In this document: piece after piece, positions 15,966 to 23,571 of the stretch
Layout: every line of letters begins with the position of its first letter
Position numbering within the stretch: position 1 is the first letter of the stretch
Source: Gemmatimonadales bacterium
GTDB lineage: Bacteria; Gemmatimonadota; Gemmatimonadetes; Gemmatimonadales; GWC2-71-9
Assembly: GCA_036500345.1 (NCBI GenBank)
Contig: DASYCE010000011.1
Coordinates: 62,001 to 126,000 of the forward strand
Length of the DNA: 64,000 nucleotides
Direction: 5' to 3'
Notes under the pieces: model-generated
What the model saw: only the letters and a program-made list of their open reading frames with translations
Told to the model about the DNA's origin: nothing
Databases searched by the model: none
Translations under genes and position numbers: made by a program

Positions 15966-16517
15966 TCAGCTGCTCGTGGCACCGTCCGGCTGCAACACCT
16001 CTTCGCGCCGCTTGCGGCTCAGCGCGAACGCCGACACCAGCGTCAGCACCAGCCCCACCGGAAGCGGCTCCATCGTGGTGTAGGCAACGTTGACCACGGG
16101 ATTGCGGTACGATGTGCTGAACGACGCCATCTGCTGTGAGATCGCCGCCACTTCGGCGTCGCTCTTTCCGCTGCTCTTCGCCTTGGCGACCGCCTTCGCG
16201 GCGTACGTCTCGGCGAAGTTCGGCATGAACCTGTAGTAGATCACTTCCCAGGTGCCAACATAGCCGGCGACACCGATCAGCATGATCAGGAACCCGACCT
16301 TGAACGCCCGCCCGAATCGCACCGACCCGCCGGCCACGTTGTCGCGATAGGAGCGGATCCCGAAGTAGATCATCAGGAAGGCGATCACCATCGTGGTGTA
16401 GCCGACCGCCAGCCCCTGGTCGAACTCGACGTCCTTCCAAACCAGCATGGTGACTGCCAGCGTGGCCGAGAGGATGCCGGCCGCGATCAGGCCGAAGGTC
16501 AGGACGATCTTGCGCAT
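15966..16517 (-). CDS. DUF4199 membrane protein
   Basis: 183 residues with four membrane helices: two near the N-terminus (about 5-26 and 38-55), one at about 70-90, and one near the C-terminus (GLVLTLVSAFAL). The region between helices 3 and 4 carries a Lys/Ala-rich helix (AAKAVAKAKSSGKSDAEVAA). The FGIRSYRDNVAGGSVRFGRAFKVG stretch across helices 2-3 is the DUF4199 hallmark; function is unknown. In other genomes DUF4199 genes are often next to a LuxR-type regulator, as here (16638-17090, same strand). Confidence 0.87.
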   Translation of the reverse strand: MRKIVLTFGLIAAGILSATLAVTMLVWKDVEFDQGLAVGYTTMVIAFLMIYFGIRSYRDNVAGGSVRFGRAFKVGFLIMLIGVAGYVGTWEVIYYRFMPNFAETYAAKAVAKAKSSGKSDAEVAAISQQMASFSTSYRNPVVNVAYTTMEPLPVGLVLTLVSAFALSRKRREEVLQPDGATSS

Positions 16518-16637
16518 GAGGGCTCCGGAAGTGGTCAGGAGCGGAGAGGATACGAAACGAACGGCGGGTTGGCTATGACCAGAAAGGATGATTTGGTCGA
16601 TCTTCGGGGATTTTCATCCGATCGGGTGACGGAATCG

Positions 16638-17090
16638 TCACGGAATGAGGCGGAGCGCCTTCCCCTGCTGGACCGCCTGGGTGCGGCGCCGGGCGCCGAG
16701 CTTCTCGAAGACCCGGCCCGAATGGGTCTTCACCGTGTTCTCCGAGACAAAGAGCTTTTCGGCGATCTCCCGGTTGCTGAGGCCGGAGGCGATCAGTTCG
16801 AGTGTTTCGAGCTCTCGGGGGGTGATCCCCAGCGCCGTGATCCGGGCGTCGTCGCGAGTGAACTCCGCCGGCGCGGGGACCAGCACCTCGACCTCGCGGA
16901 CCACGACCCGCTCCTTCTTCCCAGTGATCCGGAGACCGAGCCAGACGCCAACTGAAGCGAAGATGATCGCGACGAGCCCGCCGTAGATCTCGACCGAATG
17001 TTCGATGACAATCCAGCGAAACTCGACCGCCTGGAGGATGGCGATGACGATGGCACCGGCAACGCCGTAGAGGAGGACATCCTTTCGCAT
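16638..17090 (-). CDS. membrane-tethered LuxR-type transcription regulator
   Basis: 150 residues. Two membrane helices (about 8-27 and 35-53) are followed by a short basic linker and a complete LuxR/GerE helix-turn-helix (about 88-146: TPRELETLELIASGLSNREI then AEKLFVSENTVKTHSGRVFEKLGARRRTQAV in outline). There is no receiver domain, so signal input is probably through the membrane part or the adjacent DUF4199 protein. The ATG overlaps the stop of the upstream secreted-protein gene by one base (TGATG). Confidence 0.88.
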   Translation of the reverse strand: MRKDVLLYGVAGAIVIAILQAVEFRWIVIEHSVEIYGGLVAIIFASVGVWLGLRITGKKERVVVREVEVLVPAPAEFTRDDARITALGITPRELETLELIASGLSNREIAEKLFVSENTVKTHSGRVFEKLGARRRTQAVQQGKALRLIP

Positions 17091-18109
17091 CAGCGCTGGT
17101 TGCCCACCTTCGGTATCCGTTGCGTCGCCCCGGCCGGCGCTCCCATCCCCGCCGGCAGCAGGATCGCCGTTGCCGTGCCGCCCGCGTCGACCTCGAACTC
17201 CAGTGACGACCCCGATCGCACCTGCCGCATGAAGAACCTCGTGGTGGACGCAGGGAGCAGCACGAACGGCTGCTGGGTGCCGACCCGCAGGGTGAGATGA
17301 TCGCCGTCACGTGTCACGACGAGGCTCGCCCCATTGAACGTATAGCTCCCGGCCAACTTGTCGAGTACCGCCGGCGCGACCGCCACCACCTGCGCGGCAC
17401 GGGCCGCCGCTTCGGCCTGGGAATCGGCGACGAGGAGGTGTGCGACAAAGCGCTTGACGTCGATCGAATCGACCCGGCGTCCGTCGACGCTGTCGGCGGA
17501 GTGCCAGCTGAGGACATGACCGGCGCGGTCGACCTTGATTCGGGTGGTTCCCACCACCGCAGAATCCGAACCGATGAATCGCGCGGGGAGGAGTTCGATC
17601 GCGCTCGCGCGGCCGGCGCTCAGGCCGGTGAACGGGATGGTTGTCGTTCCGATCCGGGCTGCGCGCATGCGGACCAGGGCGAGCTCCTGGCCGAGCATCG
17701 AGGCGCCGAAGGTGGGAAATGCGCCGCCCGGCATCGCCATGCGCCGCGTCAGAGGCCGGGCGCGGCCGGTGGTCAAGGTGAGCGAGTCGGTCCCGAATGT
17801 GAGCGAGTATTTGGCTTCGCCGAGTGGGAGGGTTCCGCTGCCGTTCGACAATCCGACCGCCATGTCGTACTGCATCGGGAGGCCGTCGGCGCCGAGGGTC
17901 AACGAGAAGTCGTGCACCTGGACCTGGCCGAGGTTGTTGATCCAGACACCGGAGACATGGTTCGCGACGCGCGAGAATTGCTCGAGCGAAACGGTGTCCT
18001 TCCCCTCCACGACGATGAATGTGGTGACGTGTCCGGACTGTGCCGGGAGTGATGAGGCGGCAATCGTCAGGGCAACGATAGGGGCACAGGTCAATGAAAG
18101 GCGGCGCAT
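17090..18109 (-). CDS. secreted protein of unknown function
   Basis: 339 residues. A signal peptide (MRRLSLTCAPIVALTIAASS, cleavage after LPAQ) is followed by a region opening with VTTFIVVEGKDTVSLEQFSR, seen in several Gemmatimonadota secreted proteins. The last 90 residues (LDKLAGSYTFNGASLVVTRDGDHL, cut here) resemble the small beta domain at the end of beta-lactamase-like proteins (DUF3471 type), without any catalytic part. I chose ATG 18109 because it begins the signal peptide; an upstream in-frame start adds 11 charged residues. It heads the transcript that includes the LuxR gene. Confidence 0.75.
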   Translation of the reverse strand: MRRLSLTCAPIVALTIAASSLPAQSGHVTTFIVVEGKDTVSLEQFSRVANHVSGVWINNLGQVQVHDFSLTLGADGLPMQYDMAVGLSNGSGTLPLGEAKYSLTFGTDSLTLTTGRARPLTRRMAMPGGAFPTFGASMLGQELALVRMRAARIGTTTIPFTGLSAGRASAIELLPARFIGSDSAVVGTTRIKVDRAGHVLSWHSADSVDGRRVDSIDVKRFVAHLLVADSQAEAAARAAQVVAVAPAVLDKLAGSYTFNGASLVVTRDGDHLTLRVGTQQPFVLLPASTTRFFMRQVRSGSSLEFEVDAGGTATAILLPAGMGAPAGATQRIPKVGNQR

Positions 18110-18138
18110 GATCGGTCCGTTTCTGGAATGGGCCGGGA

Positions 18139-18480
18139 TCATATCGTCTTCACTCGGACGGGATGTGCGAGCGATGTGCGGGTCTTGTTCGAAGGCGTTG
18201 GCTCGCCGCCGGGGCGTCGGAACTCGCTACCGTGCCCCCGCTTCCCCCCACGGGGCAAATCGAACGAGATGTCGGACGGGGACATGAGCAGCCACTCGAT
18301 CCCATGATCTACCAGGTAATTTCCCAGCGCGAGATAGAGGCGTCCGACGACGACCTGATGGCGGTCCCTTGGCGTCGGACTCACCAGCAGCTCACCGTGG
18401 ACAGTCTCGTAGCGCTTGCCGTCGTCGGGCAATGCGCGCACGTCGTCGGCCGTGAACCGCTTGATGGGCGCCATGGACAT
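18139..18480 (-). pseudogene. Uma2-family endonuclease, C-terminally truncated
   Basis: 113 residues. The N-terminal 75 match the Uma2/DUF820 restriction-endonuclease-like fold: FTADDVRALPDDGKRYETV, HGELLVSPTPRDRHQVVVG, then LYLALGNYLVDHGIEW and SPSDISFD. The family then needs a QPD active-site strand and about 80 more residues. Here the sequence continues as an Arg/Gly-rich tail with no match and stops, close to a G/C homopolymer (complement of 18236-18254). The other two frames do not restore the family sequence. Probably a decayed gene; the loss of the catalytic Asp implies no nuclease activity. Confidence 0.65.
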
Positions 18481-18617
18481 AGTATCTGCTCGGCGCGGGT
18501 GAATGGGCAAGTGAATGACACGCCCAACGGTACCGGTCGACGCCGCCGGACTCGCTTGCGCCAGATCATCAAACCAACTCGCCCGGGCTGTCCCGGGCTG
18601 CATTCGACGACCGAGAC

Positions 18618-19016
18618 CGTTGTGCCGATGACTGATCCGAAAATGCCGGCAGCGAAGACCGATCGACCGGCTCCGCATCGAGGGTGCCGCACTCCAAGTA
18701 CCCCGCGCCGGCAAACGAAACCATCGCGGCAGACGACGAGACCACTACGACGTAAAACAACACCGGATCGCCGACCGGCCAATACGCTTCGCACGCCAGC
18801 CAGTATTCGCGACATCACGACGAATCCAACCGCACCCACGCCCAATACTCTTCTGCTGACGACGAGTGGTTCCGCGTCGCCGACGGATACTCCTCGCCGC
18901 ACGACCACTCCTCCGAGTCGGGGGGCCGATACCCTTTGACCGGGACCCGGTACTCCGCGTGCGGGAACAGATACTCCGCTTCCACGAACAATTACTCCGC
19001 GTCCGGGAACGAATCC
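18618..19016. repeat. degenerate 21-bp tandem array (about 19 units)
   Basis: Read on the minus strand in one frame, the stretch breaks into 19 consecutive heptads with a Val/Gly, hydrophobic, Val/Gly/Ala, x, x, Arg, Gly/Ser pattern (for example GFVPGRG, VIVRGSG, VSVPARG, VLAGRRS, GVVLRRS). The opposite strand shows the same period (RYSACGN, RYSASTN, NYSASGN at 18954-19016). Best-conserved bases are ACTCCGCG-type cores every 21 bp. Several frames are open on both strands, so coding status is unclear; no start with a ribosome site was found. It fills the gap between the Uma2 remnant and the sigma-54 promoter region. Confidence 0.7.
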
Positions 19017-19100
19017 ACCGGTTCCATCCCCGAAAACCTGCCTGAGAAGGCCGATTTCGGTCCCTCCGAGAACGATCGACAGGCGGCCACAACCGGCATG

Positions 19101-19192
19101 TTGTCGTTTTTTCGTACAACTTTCGCCCCTCGGCACCCCCAAAAACCCCCAAATTGTCCGAAATCCGGACAACTTGTCCTGAAATCGTACAA
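19101..19192. promoter_or_regulatory. three 19-bp dyads, probable enhancer sites for a sigma-54 activator
   Basis: TTGTCCGAAATCCGGACAA (19154-19172) is a near-perfect dyad. TTGTCCTGAAATCGTACAA (19174-19192) repeats it 20 bp (two helical turns) downstream. TTGTCGTTTTTTCGTACAA (19101-19119) is a third, weaker copy. Centres lie about 84, 104 and 157 bp before the predicted start of the sigma-54-type promoter at 19241, the usual range for NtrC-type enhancer-binding proteins. The activator is not encoded in the window. Confidence 0.65.
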
Positions 19193-19240
19193 TCAGTCGC
19201 GACACCCCACTGAAAGGCCCGTCAAATCAAGGTTTTTCTG

Positions 19241-19256
19241 TGGCACGCCGCCTGCT
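19241..19256 (+). promoter_or_regulatory. sigma-54-type promoter (-24/-12)
   Basis: TGGCACGCCGCCTGCT matches TGGCACG-N4-TTGC with one mismatch in the -12 half. GG (19242-19243) and GC (19254-19255) are correctly spaced. A start near 19267 would give a 107-base leader to the ATG at 19374. Upstream dyads support it. Confidence 0.7.
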
Positions 19257-19373
19257 TCTCCCCCGATCCATCGACGCGGTGAGTTCACACAGCCCGCTCG
19301 AGTTTCCTCTGTCAGTACATCTGATCACGGGCCAGAAGGCCCAACTCGCGCTCCCCTGCGCAGGAGGTGGACG

Positions 19374-20123
19374 ATGGACGGCAAGACTCGCAGGAAACTG
19401 ACGATGGCTGCGACGGTGATCGACTTCATCAAGCAGCAGCCACCCTCGACCGACGCCGGCTTCACCGCGCTGGTCACCGATCTCGAAGGGCTGATCACCC
19501 GTGCCGACGAAGTCGCCCGGCAACAGCAGGACGGATTGACGGCGCAGGCCGCCGCAACCCGCCGGCGCAACGAGCTCCGCCGCCGGACGCTTCGCGACCA
19601 GACGCGCTACCTGGTTCGCGTGGCGGAGCGCACCACGGCGGCAAACGCCGAGTTCGCCGGGCATTTCGTGATGCCGCCCGACCACGGATCGATCAGCGCA
19701 TTCCTCACCGCGGCGAAGGCGGCGCTCACCAAGGCGCAGACACAGAAGGATCTCCTGCTCTCGTCCGGGCTCAATGCCACGGCGCTCGATGACCTTCAGA
19801 CGTCGATCGATTCTTTCGATGACGAGACGGTGCGCCAGAACGACGCCCGCCACGATCACATCAGCGCCCGAATCGAGCTTGCAGAGATTGCCGCACAGTG
19901 CGTCGCGGTGGCGAAGGCGATGGACGGCTTCTACCGGCTGGAGTTCGCCGACGCTCCCGAGAAGCTCGCCACGTGGCGCTCGGCGAGCGCGGTCGTCGGC
20001 CATTCACCGCGGCATCCGGCGGCGGCGCCTGCGCCAGCGCCCGATCCGGCGCCGGCACCGGCACCGGCACCACAGCTGGCGACACTCCCGGCGCTTTCGA
20101 CTCGGTCGGACCCCAAGGCCTGA
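19374..20123 (+). CDS. helical protein of unknown function with Pro/Ala tail
   Basis: 249 residues, family not recognised. The first 200 residues are almost all alpha-helical, with long charged and Ala-rich stretches (LEGLITRADEVARQQQDG, RRRNELRRRTLRDQTRYLVR, and IELAEIAAQCVAVAKAMDGF) that suggest a helical bundle or coiled coil. A PAPAPAPDPAPAPAPAP tail follows. There is no signal peptide or membrane helix. The ATG at 19374 has a strong GGAGG site 7 bases upstream. It is the first gene after the sigma-54-type promoter and is followed by a muramidase gene with its own such promoter. Confidence 0.8.
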   Translation: MDGKTRRKLTMAATVIDFIKQQPPSTDAGFTALVTDLEGLITRADEVARQQQDGLTAQAAATRRRNELRRRTLRDQTRYLVRVAERTTAANAEFAGHFVMPPDHGSISAFLTAAKAALTKAQTQKDLLLSSGLNATALDDLQTSIDSFDDETVRQNDARHDHISARIELAEIAAQCVAVAKAMDGFYRLEFADAPEKLATWRSASAVVGHSPRHPAAAPAPAPDPAPAPAPAPQLATLPALSTRSDPKA

Positions 20124-20163
20124 CGCCCCCTCAGGCCGGTTCCCCGCGTTCCGGCTTCCGTAC

Positions 20164-20179
20164 TGGCAACACTCTTGCA
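20164..20179 (+). promoter_or_regulatory. second sigma-54-type promoter, upstream of the muramidase gene
   Basis: TGGCAACACTCTTGCA has TGGCA and TTGCA halves with GG (20165-20166) and GC (20177-20178) exactly spaced, a very good -24/-12 match. A start near 20190 leaves about 54 bases to the ATG at 20244. No TTGTCC-type dyad was found close to it; it could share the upstream sites. Confidence 0.7.
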
Positions 20180-20243
20180 AACGGATCCAGTGCGGTTGCC
20201 GGGCGCGTGGGAACGCTCCACCCTTCAGGAGGAGGATCTCTCG

Positions 20244-21020
20244 ATGACGACGTTCAATGCGCAGGGCGATCCGCTCAGCACCGACGCCTTCGAACACGCG
20301 CTGGCCATCATGGATATCGACGCGGCAACACTGTGGGCCGTGCTGCACGTCGAGACTCGCGGCTTTGGCTTCCTGCCAAGCCGCCGGCCGGTGATCACCT
20401 TCGAGCGCCAGGTCTTTCATCGCCTCACCGACGGCCGTTTCGACGCCGACCATCCCGAGCTCAGCAACCCCACGCCGGGCGGCTACATCGGCGGTGCGGC
20501 GGAGTACGCGCGCCTCAACAGCGCATCGACGCTTGATGCCAGCGCCGCGCTGCAGAGCTGTTCGTGGGGCATCGCGCAGTTGATGGGGTTCAACTACCAG
20601 TACATCGGCTACACCAGCATCGACCAGATGGTCGAACAGCTGGTCTGGAACGAAGACGAACAGCTCTGGTCCGCCTCGGCGTTCATGGAAGAGGAAGGTC
20701 TCGCCTATTCGCTCCAGGAACACGATTGGGACGATTTCGCCGAGCGATACAACGGCTCCGGCAGGGGGTCCGAGGGATACGCCGCGAAGCTGGCAGCGGC
20801 TCATCAACGCTTTCAGTCACAGACGCCTGACCTCGATGTCCGCTTCGTGCAGGTGGCGCTCTTCTATCTCGGCCTCCATCACGGCCCGATCGACGGGATC
20901 ATGGAGCCGCGCACGCGATCGGCGCTGATGACCTTTCAACGGCGCTGCCGACTTCCGGTCACCGGGACGGTGTACCGGGGTGTCGCCGAGGCGCTCGACG
21001 CGGCGGCATTCGCGGCGTAA
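20244..21020 (+). CDS. N-acetylmuramidase (DUF3380 type) with peptidoglycan-binding domain
   Basis: 258 residues. The N-terminal 185 residues match the phage-endolysin-type N-acetylmuramidase: AVLHVETRGFGFL (Glu37, likely catalytic), VITFERQVFHRLT, SCSWGIAQLMGFNY and FAERYNGSG. A C-terminal peptidoglycan-binding repeat follows (about 195-255: VQVALFYLGLHHGPIDGI, then RTRSALMTFQRRCRLPVTGT). It cleaves the glycan backbone of peptidoglycan. There is no signal peptide, so release needs lysis, a holin or a contractile/secretion device, none of which is in the window. AGGAGGAGG sits upstream of ATG 20244, and it has its own sigma-54-type promoter. Confidence 0.93.
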   Translation: MTTFNAQGDPLSTDAFEHALAIMDIDAATLWAVLHVETRGFGFLPSRRPVITFERQVFHRLTDGRFDADHPELSNPTPGGYIGGAAEYARLNSASTLDASAALQSCSWGIAQLMGFNYQYIGYTSIDQMVEQLVWNEDEQLWSASAFMEEEGLAYSLQEHDWDDFAERYNGSGRGSEGYAAKLAAAHQRFQSQTPDLDVRFVQVALFYLGLHHGPIDGIMEPRTRSALMTFQRRCRLPVTGTVYRGVAEALDAAAFAA

Positions 21021-21114
21021 CGCCTCAAGCGGAACCGTTGGCGGCGTATCTTTCGAGCAGGCAGCTTCGCTGCAGGCCGCGCTGGCGCGCCATCCTTCCA
21101 CAGTCGAGGCTCTG

Positions 21115-22215
21115 ATGCGGATCCAGCGCACGTTGTGGTTTCCGGTCTTCGCGGTCACCGCGATCGTCGCCGTCGCGATACCGCGTAGTGCGCGTTCGCA
21201 GGCGCCCGCGCATTGGGCACTCAGCGCAATACCGGTGACATCGATCGGCGTGGTGGAAGGAAGTACCGACGACGAGCTCGCCAACGTCAGCGGTGCCCGG
21301 CGCCTCGCCGACGGGCGAGTGATCGTCGCCAACGGCAAGCCGCTGGAGTTGCGGGTCTACAGCGCTGCGGGAAAGCTGGTCCAGCGCATCGGACGCAGCG
21401 GCGACGGCCCGGGTGAATTCCGCGGACGGCTCGATTTCCTCCCGGCCGGTGGTGACTCGATCCTCATCTACGATCAGGCGAGCCTTCGGACCATCCTCTA
21501 TTCACCCGGCGGCAAACTGCTGCACGAGTGGCCTGCGAAACAGGGCGGAAGCGATCGCGGAATGATCGTCTACCGCCGCGCCCTCGCTCCGGCGATTCCA
21601 CCGCAGATGAATCACTGCTTCCGCCAGTTTGCCTCGACACTGCCGCTTCTCGATCCGCCGGCGCTGCGCACCGTCGTCGCCGATGACAATGGACATTTCT
21701 GGGTGCGCATCGACAAAGACAATGCGTTGACCGCGTACTCGACGAACGGACGAATCCTCGGTGTCGTCCGCCTTCCGCCGAGGTTCGAGGTGTACCGGAT
21801 CGATCATGGTTATTTCACCGGTCTCACCCTCACCGACGATGATGTCGAGGAGGTCCAGGTCTTCCGGCTCGCGACGGTGCCGGCCTCGCCGGTCGGCGCG
21901 TGCGGCACTGTCGCCGACTCGTTCGTGCGGGTGAAGGGCGTGCAGGTGGCGCCGATGATCACTGCCCTTCGCAACGCGATGACTGCCGGCGAGATGGCCT
22001 ACAGCAATTACGGGTCGTATGTCTCGACGATCGATTCGATGCCGACCCTCAAGGCGCAGCTGCCAAAAGGGATGACCTTTCGCATGCTCCGCTCGGGCCG
22101 GAAGGGGTGGGCGGCGATCCTGTTCGATCAGCATTCGACGCTGACCTGCCTCTTCGGATTATCCGACGAAACGCCGCCGGGATGGGCCGATGGAACGATC
22201 GGCTGCAGCGACTGA
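21115..22215 (+). CDS. exported beta-propeller protein with pilin-like C-terminal domain
   Basis: 366 residues with a signal peptide (LWFPVFAVTAIVAVAIPRS). Residues about 35-280 form a six-bladed-propeller-like region (LADGRVIVANGKPLELRVYS, IGRSGDGPGEFRG as in the BF3863/NHL-like group). From about 283 the sequence switches to what looks like a type IV pilin globular domain without its N-terminal helix: ALRNAMTAGEMAYSNYGSYV, PKGMTFRMLRSGRKGWAAI, and a Cys pair (TCLFG ... GCSD). Pilins of this lineage have the same LRN-x-AYxxxGxYxT and GW-A pattern. GAGG lies just upstream of ATG 21115. Role unknown, perhaps a surface adhesin. Confidence 0.75.
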   Translation: MRIQRTLWFPVFAVTAIVAVAIPRSARSQAPAHWALSAIPVTSIGVVEGSTDDELANVSGARRLADGRVIVANGKPLELRVYSAAGKLVQRIGRSGDGPGEFRGRLDFLPAGGDSILIYDQASLRTILYSPGGKLLHEWPAKQGGSDRGMIVYRRALAPAIPPQMNHCFRQFASTLPLLDPPALRTVVADDNGHFWVRIDKDNALTAYSTNGRILGVVRLPPRFEVYRIDHGYFTGLTLTDDDVEEVQVFRLATVPASPVGACGTVADSFVRVKGVQVAPMITALRNAMTAGEMAYSNYGSYVSTIDSMPTLKAQLPKGMTFRMLRSGRKGWAAILFDQHSTLTCLFGLSDETPPGWADGTIGCSD

Positions 22216-22236
22216 AGGAGATTGCGAAGAAGGAGT

Positions 22237-23571
22237 TCAGCTTCCCCGGGGCGCGGTTCGATCTGAGGCGAAGCGAACTCTGACGACGGTTCCCTCCCCT
22301 ACCGCCGACGCGACGTCGATCTCGGCGCCGTGCGCGTCAGCGATCCATCGCGCGATCGCGAGGCCGAGTCCTGCGCCGCCGACCGATGGTTCTCCGCCGG
22401 CGTCGCGCGATCGTCCGCGGTCGACCCGGAAGAATCGTTCGAAGATCCGCGGCAGATCTTCCGCCGCGATCCCGATCCCGGTGTCCGTCACGATGACCGA
22501 CGGCCGTCCGTCGATATGCCCCACGCGAAGCCGCACCGTCCCGCCGCGCCCGGTGTACTTGAAGGCGTTGTCGAGGAGGATGAGGACGAGTTGTCGCAGC
22601 AGGTCTGGGTCACCGACGATCTCGACCTCGTCGAACTGATCGAGTTCGAAGGCGATCCCCGCCGCTTCGGCGAGGGGCCGCGCGGCATCGGCGGCATCGG
22701 CGGTCAGGTCGTCGAGAAAGAGCGGCTGCCGCTGCACCGGCCGTTCGCCGGCATCGGCGCGCGCCAGCACCAGCAGGTCATCGAGAATGGTGCCGAGACG
22801 GCGGCTTTCCGACGCAATGCCGTCGAGGGCCGCGATATAGCGTTCCGCGTCGCGAGGCTGTTGCACGGCGACTTCCGCACCGGTGCGGATCACTGTCACC
22901 GGGGTGCGCAGCTCGTGAGCGGCGTCCGACATGAACGCGCGCATCCGGCTGATCGATCGCTCGATCGGCGCAGTCGATTCCCGCACCAGGAACGATCCGC
23001 CGATCGCGATCAGCAGCAGTGCCACGAGCGCGGCACCGCCGAACGCCACGATCAGGTCGACATCCTCGTCGTGGAGTTCGGCCGCCTCCGATGTCGCGAC
23101 GGCGACTGCGACGGTGGAATCGTCGAGGCGGAAGCGCTGCTCCCAGACGCGAAGATTCGGTTCGACTCGTCCACGTTCGTCGGTCCCGGCGGTGTGGAGA
23201 TAGGCACCGGTGCTGTCGGCGCGCGCGGCGAGAACCTGCACCCACGGTGGCACTGTCCTGGGCGTGATCGGGTCACCAGAGGCGGTGAAAAGGAAGACGT
23301 TCCGATCGGTGAAGCGAAGCGTCGCCGCACGCTCCACGAGCGATGCGCCGGCATCGGCGGTGGAATCGACTGAGCGGGCGGCACGCTCGACGGCCGCGAC
23401 GCGCTGCCGCAGGGTGCGGCGCAATCGGTGATCCATCTCGACCTTGATGGCGAGAAAGAGCCCGGTGCCGAGGATGAGCAGGGTGGCGGCGAGTGTTCCG
23501 ACGTACCAGATCGTCAGCCGACGCCGGAGGAACGCCACGCCGCGGCTCGGCGCGCCGGTCCTAGGTTCCAA
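22237..23571 (-). CDS. sensor histidine kinase (OmpR-partner type)
   Basis: 444 residues. Two membrane helices (about 22-42 and 171-194) flank a periplasmic sensor of about 130 residues. Then come the H-box SDAAHELRTP (His219), an N-box with LLDNAFKYT, and G-boxes DTGIGI and GGAGLGLAI. It should autophosphorylate and pass phosphate to the response regulator encoded just upstream. A TTG start at 23571 overlaps the regulator gene by 11 bases; a GTG at 23538 is the alternative. No HAMP domain is obvious. The signal is unknown. Confidence 0.92.
   Translation of the reverse strand: MEPRTGAPSRGVAFLRRRLTIWYVGTLAATLLILGTGLFLAIKVEMDHRLRRTLRQRVAAVERAARSVDSTADAGASLVERAATLRFTDRNVFLFTASGDPITPRTVPPWVQVLAARADSTGAYLHTAGTDERGRVEPNLRVWEQRFRLDDSTVAVAVATSEAAELHDEDVDLIVAFGGAALVALLLIAIGGSFLVRESTAPIERSISRMRAFMSDAAHELRTPVTVIRTGAEVAVQQPRDAERYIAALDGIASESRRLGTILDDLLVLARADAGERPVQRQPLFLDDLTADAADAARPLAEAAGIAFELDQFDEVEIVGDPDLLRQLVLILLDNAFKYTGRGGTVRLRVGHIDGRPSVIVTDTGIGIAAEDLPRIFERFFRVDRGRSRDAGGEPSVGGAGLGLAIARWIADAHGAEIDVASAVGEGTVVRVRFASDRTAPRGS

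Noticed and set aside
18618-19016. CRISPR array
   Set aside because: Units are contiguous 21-bp repeats without unique spacers, are too degenerate, and no cas gene is near.
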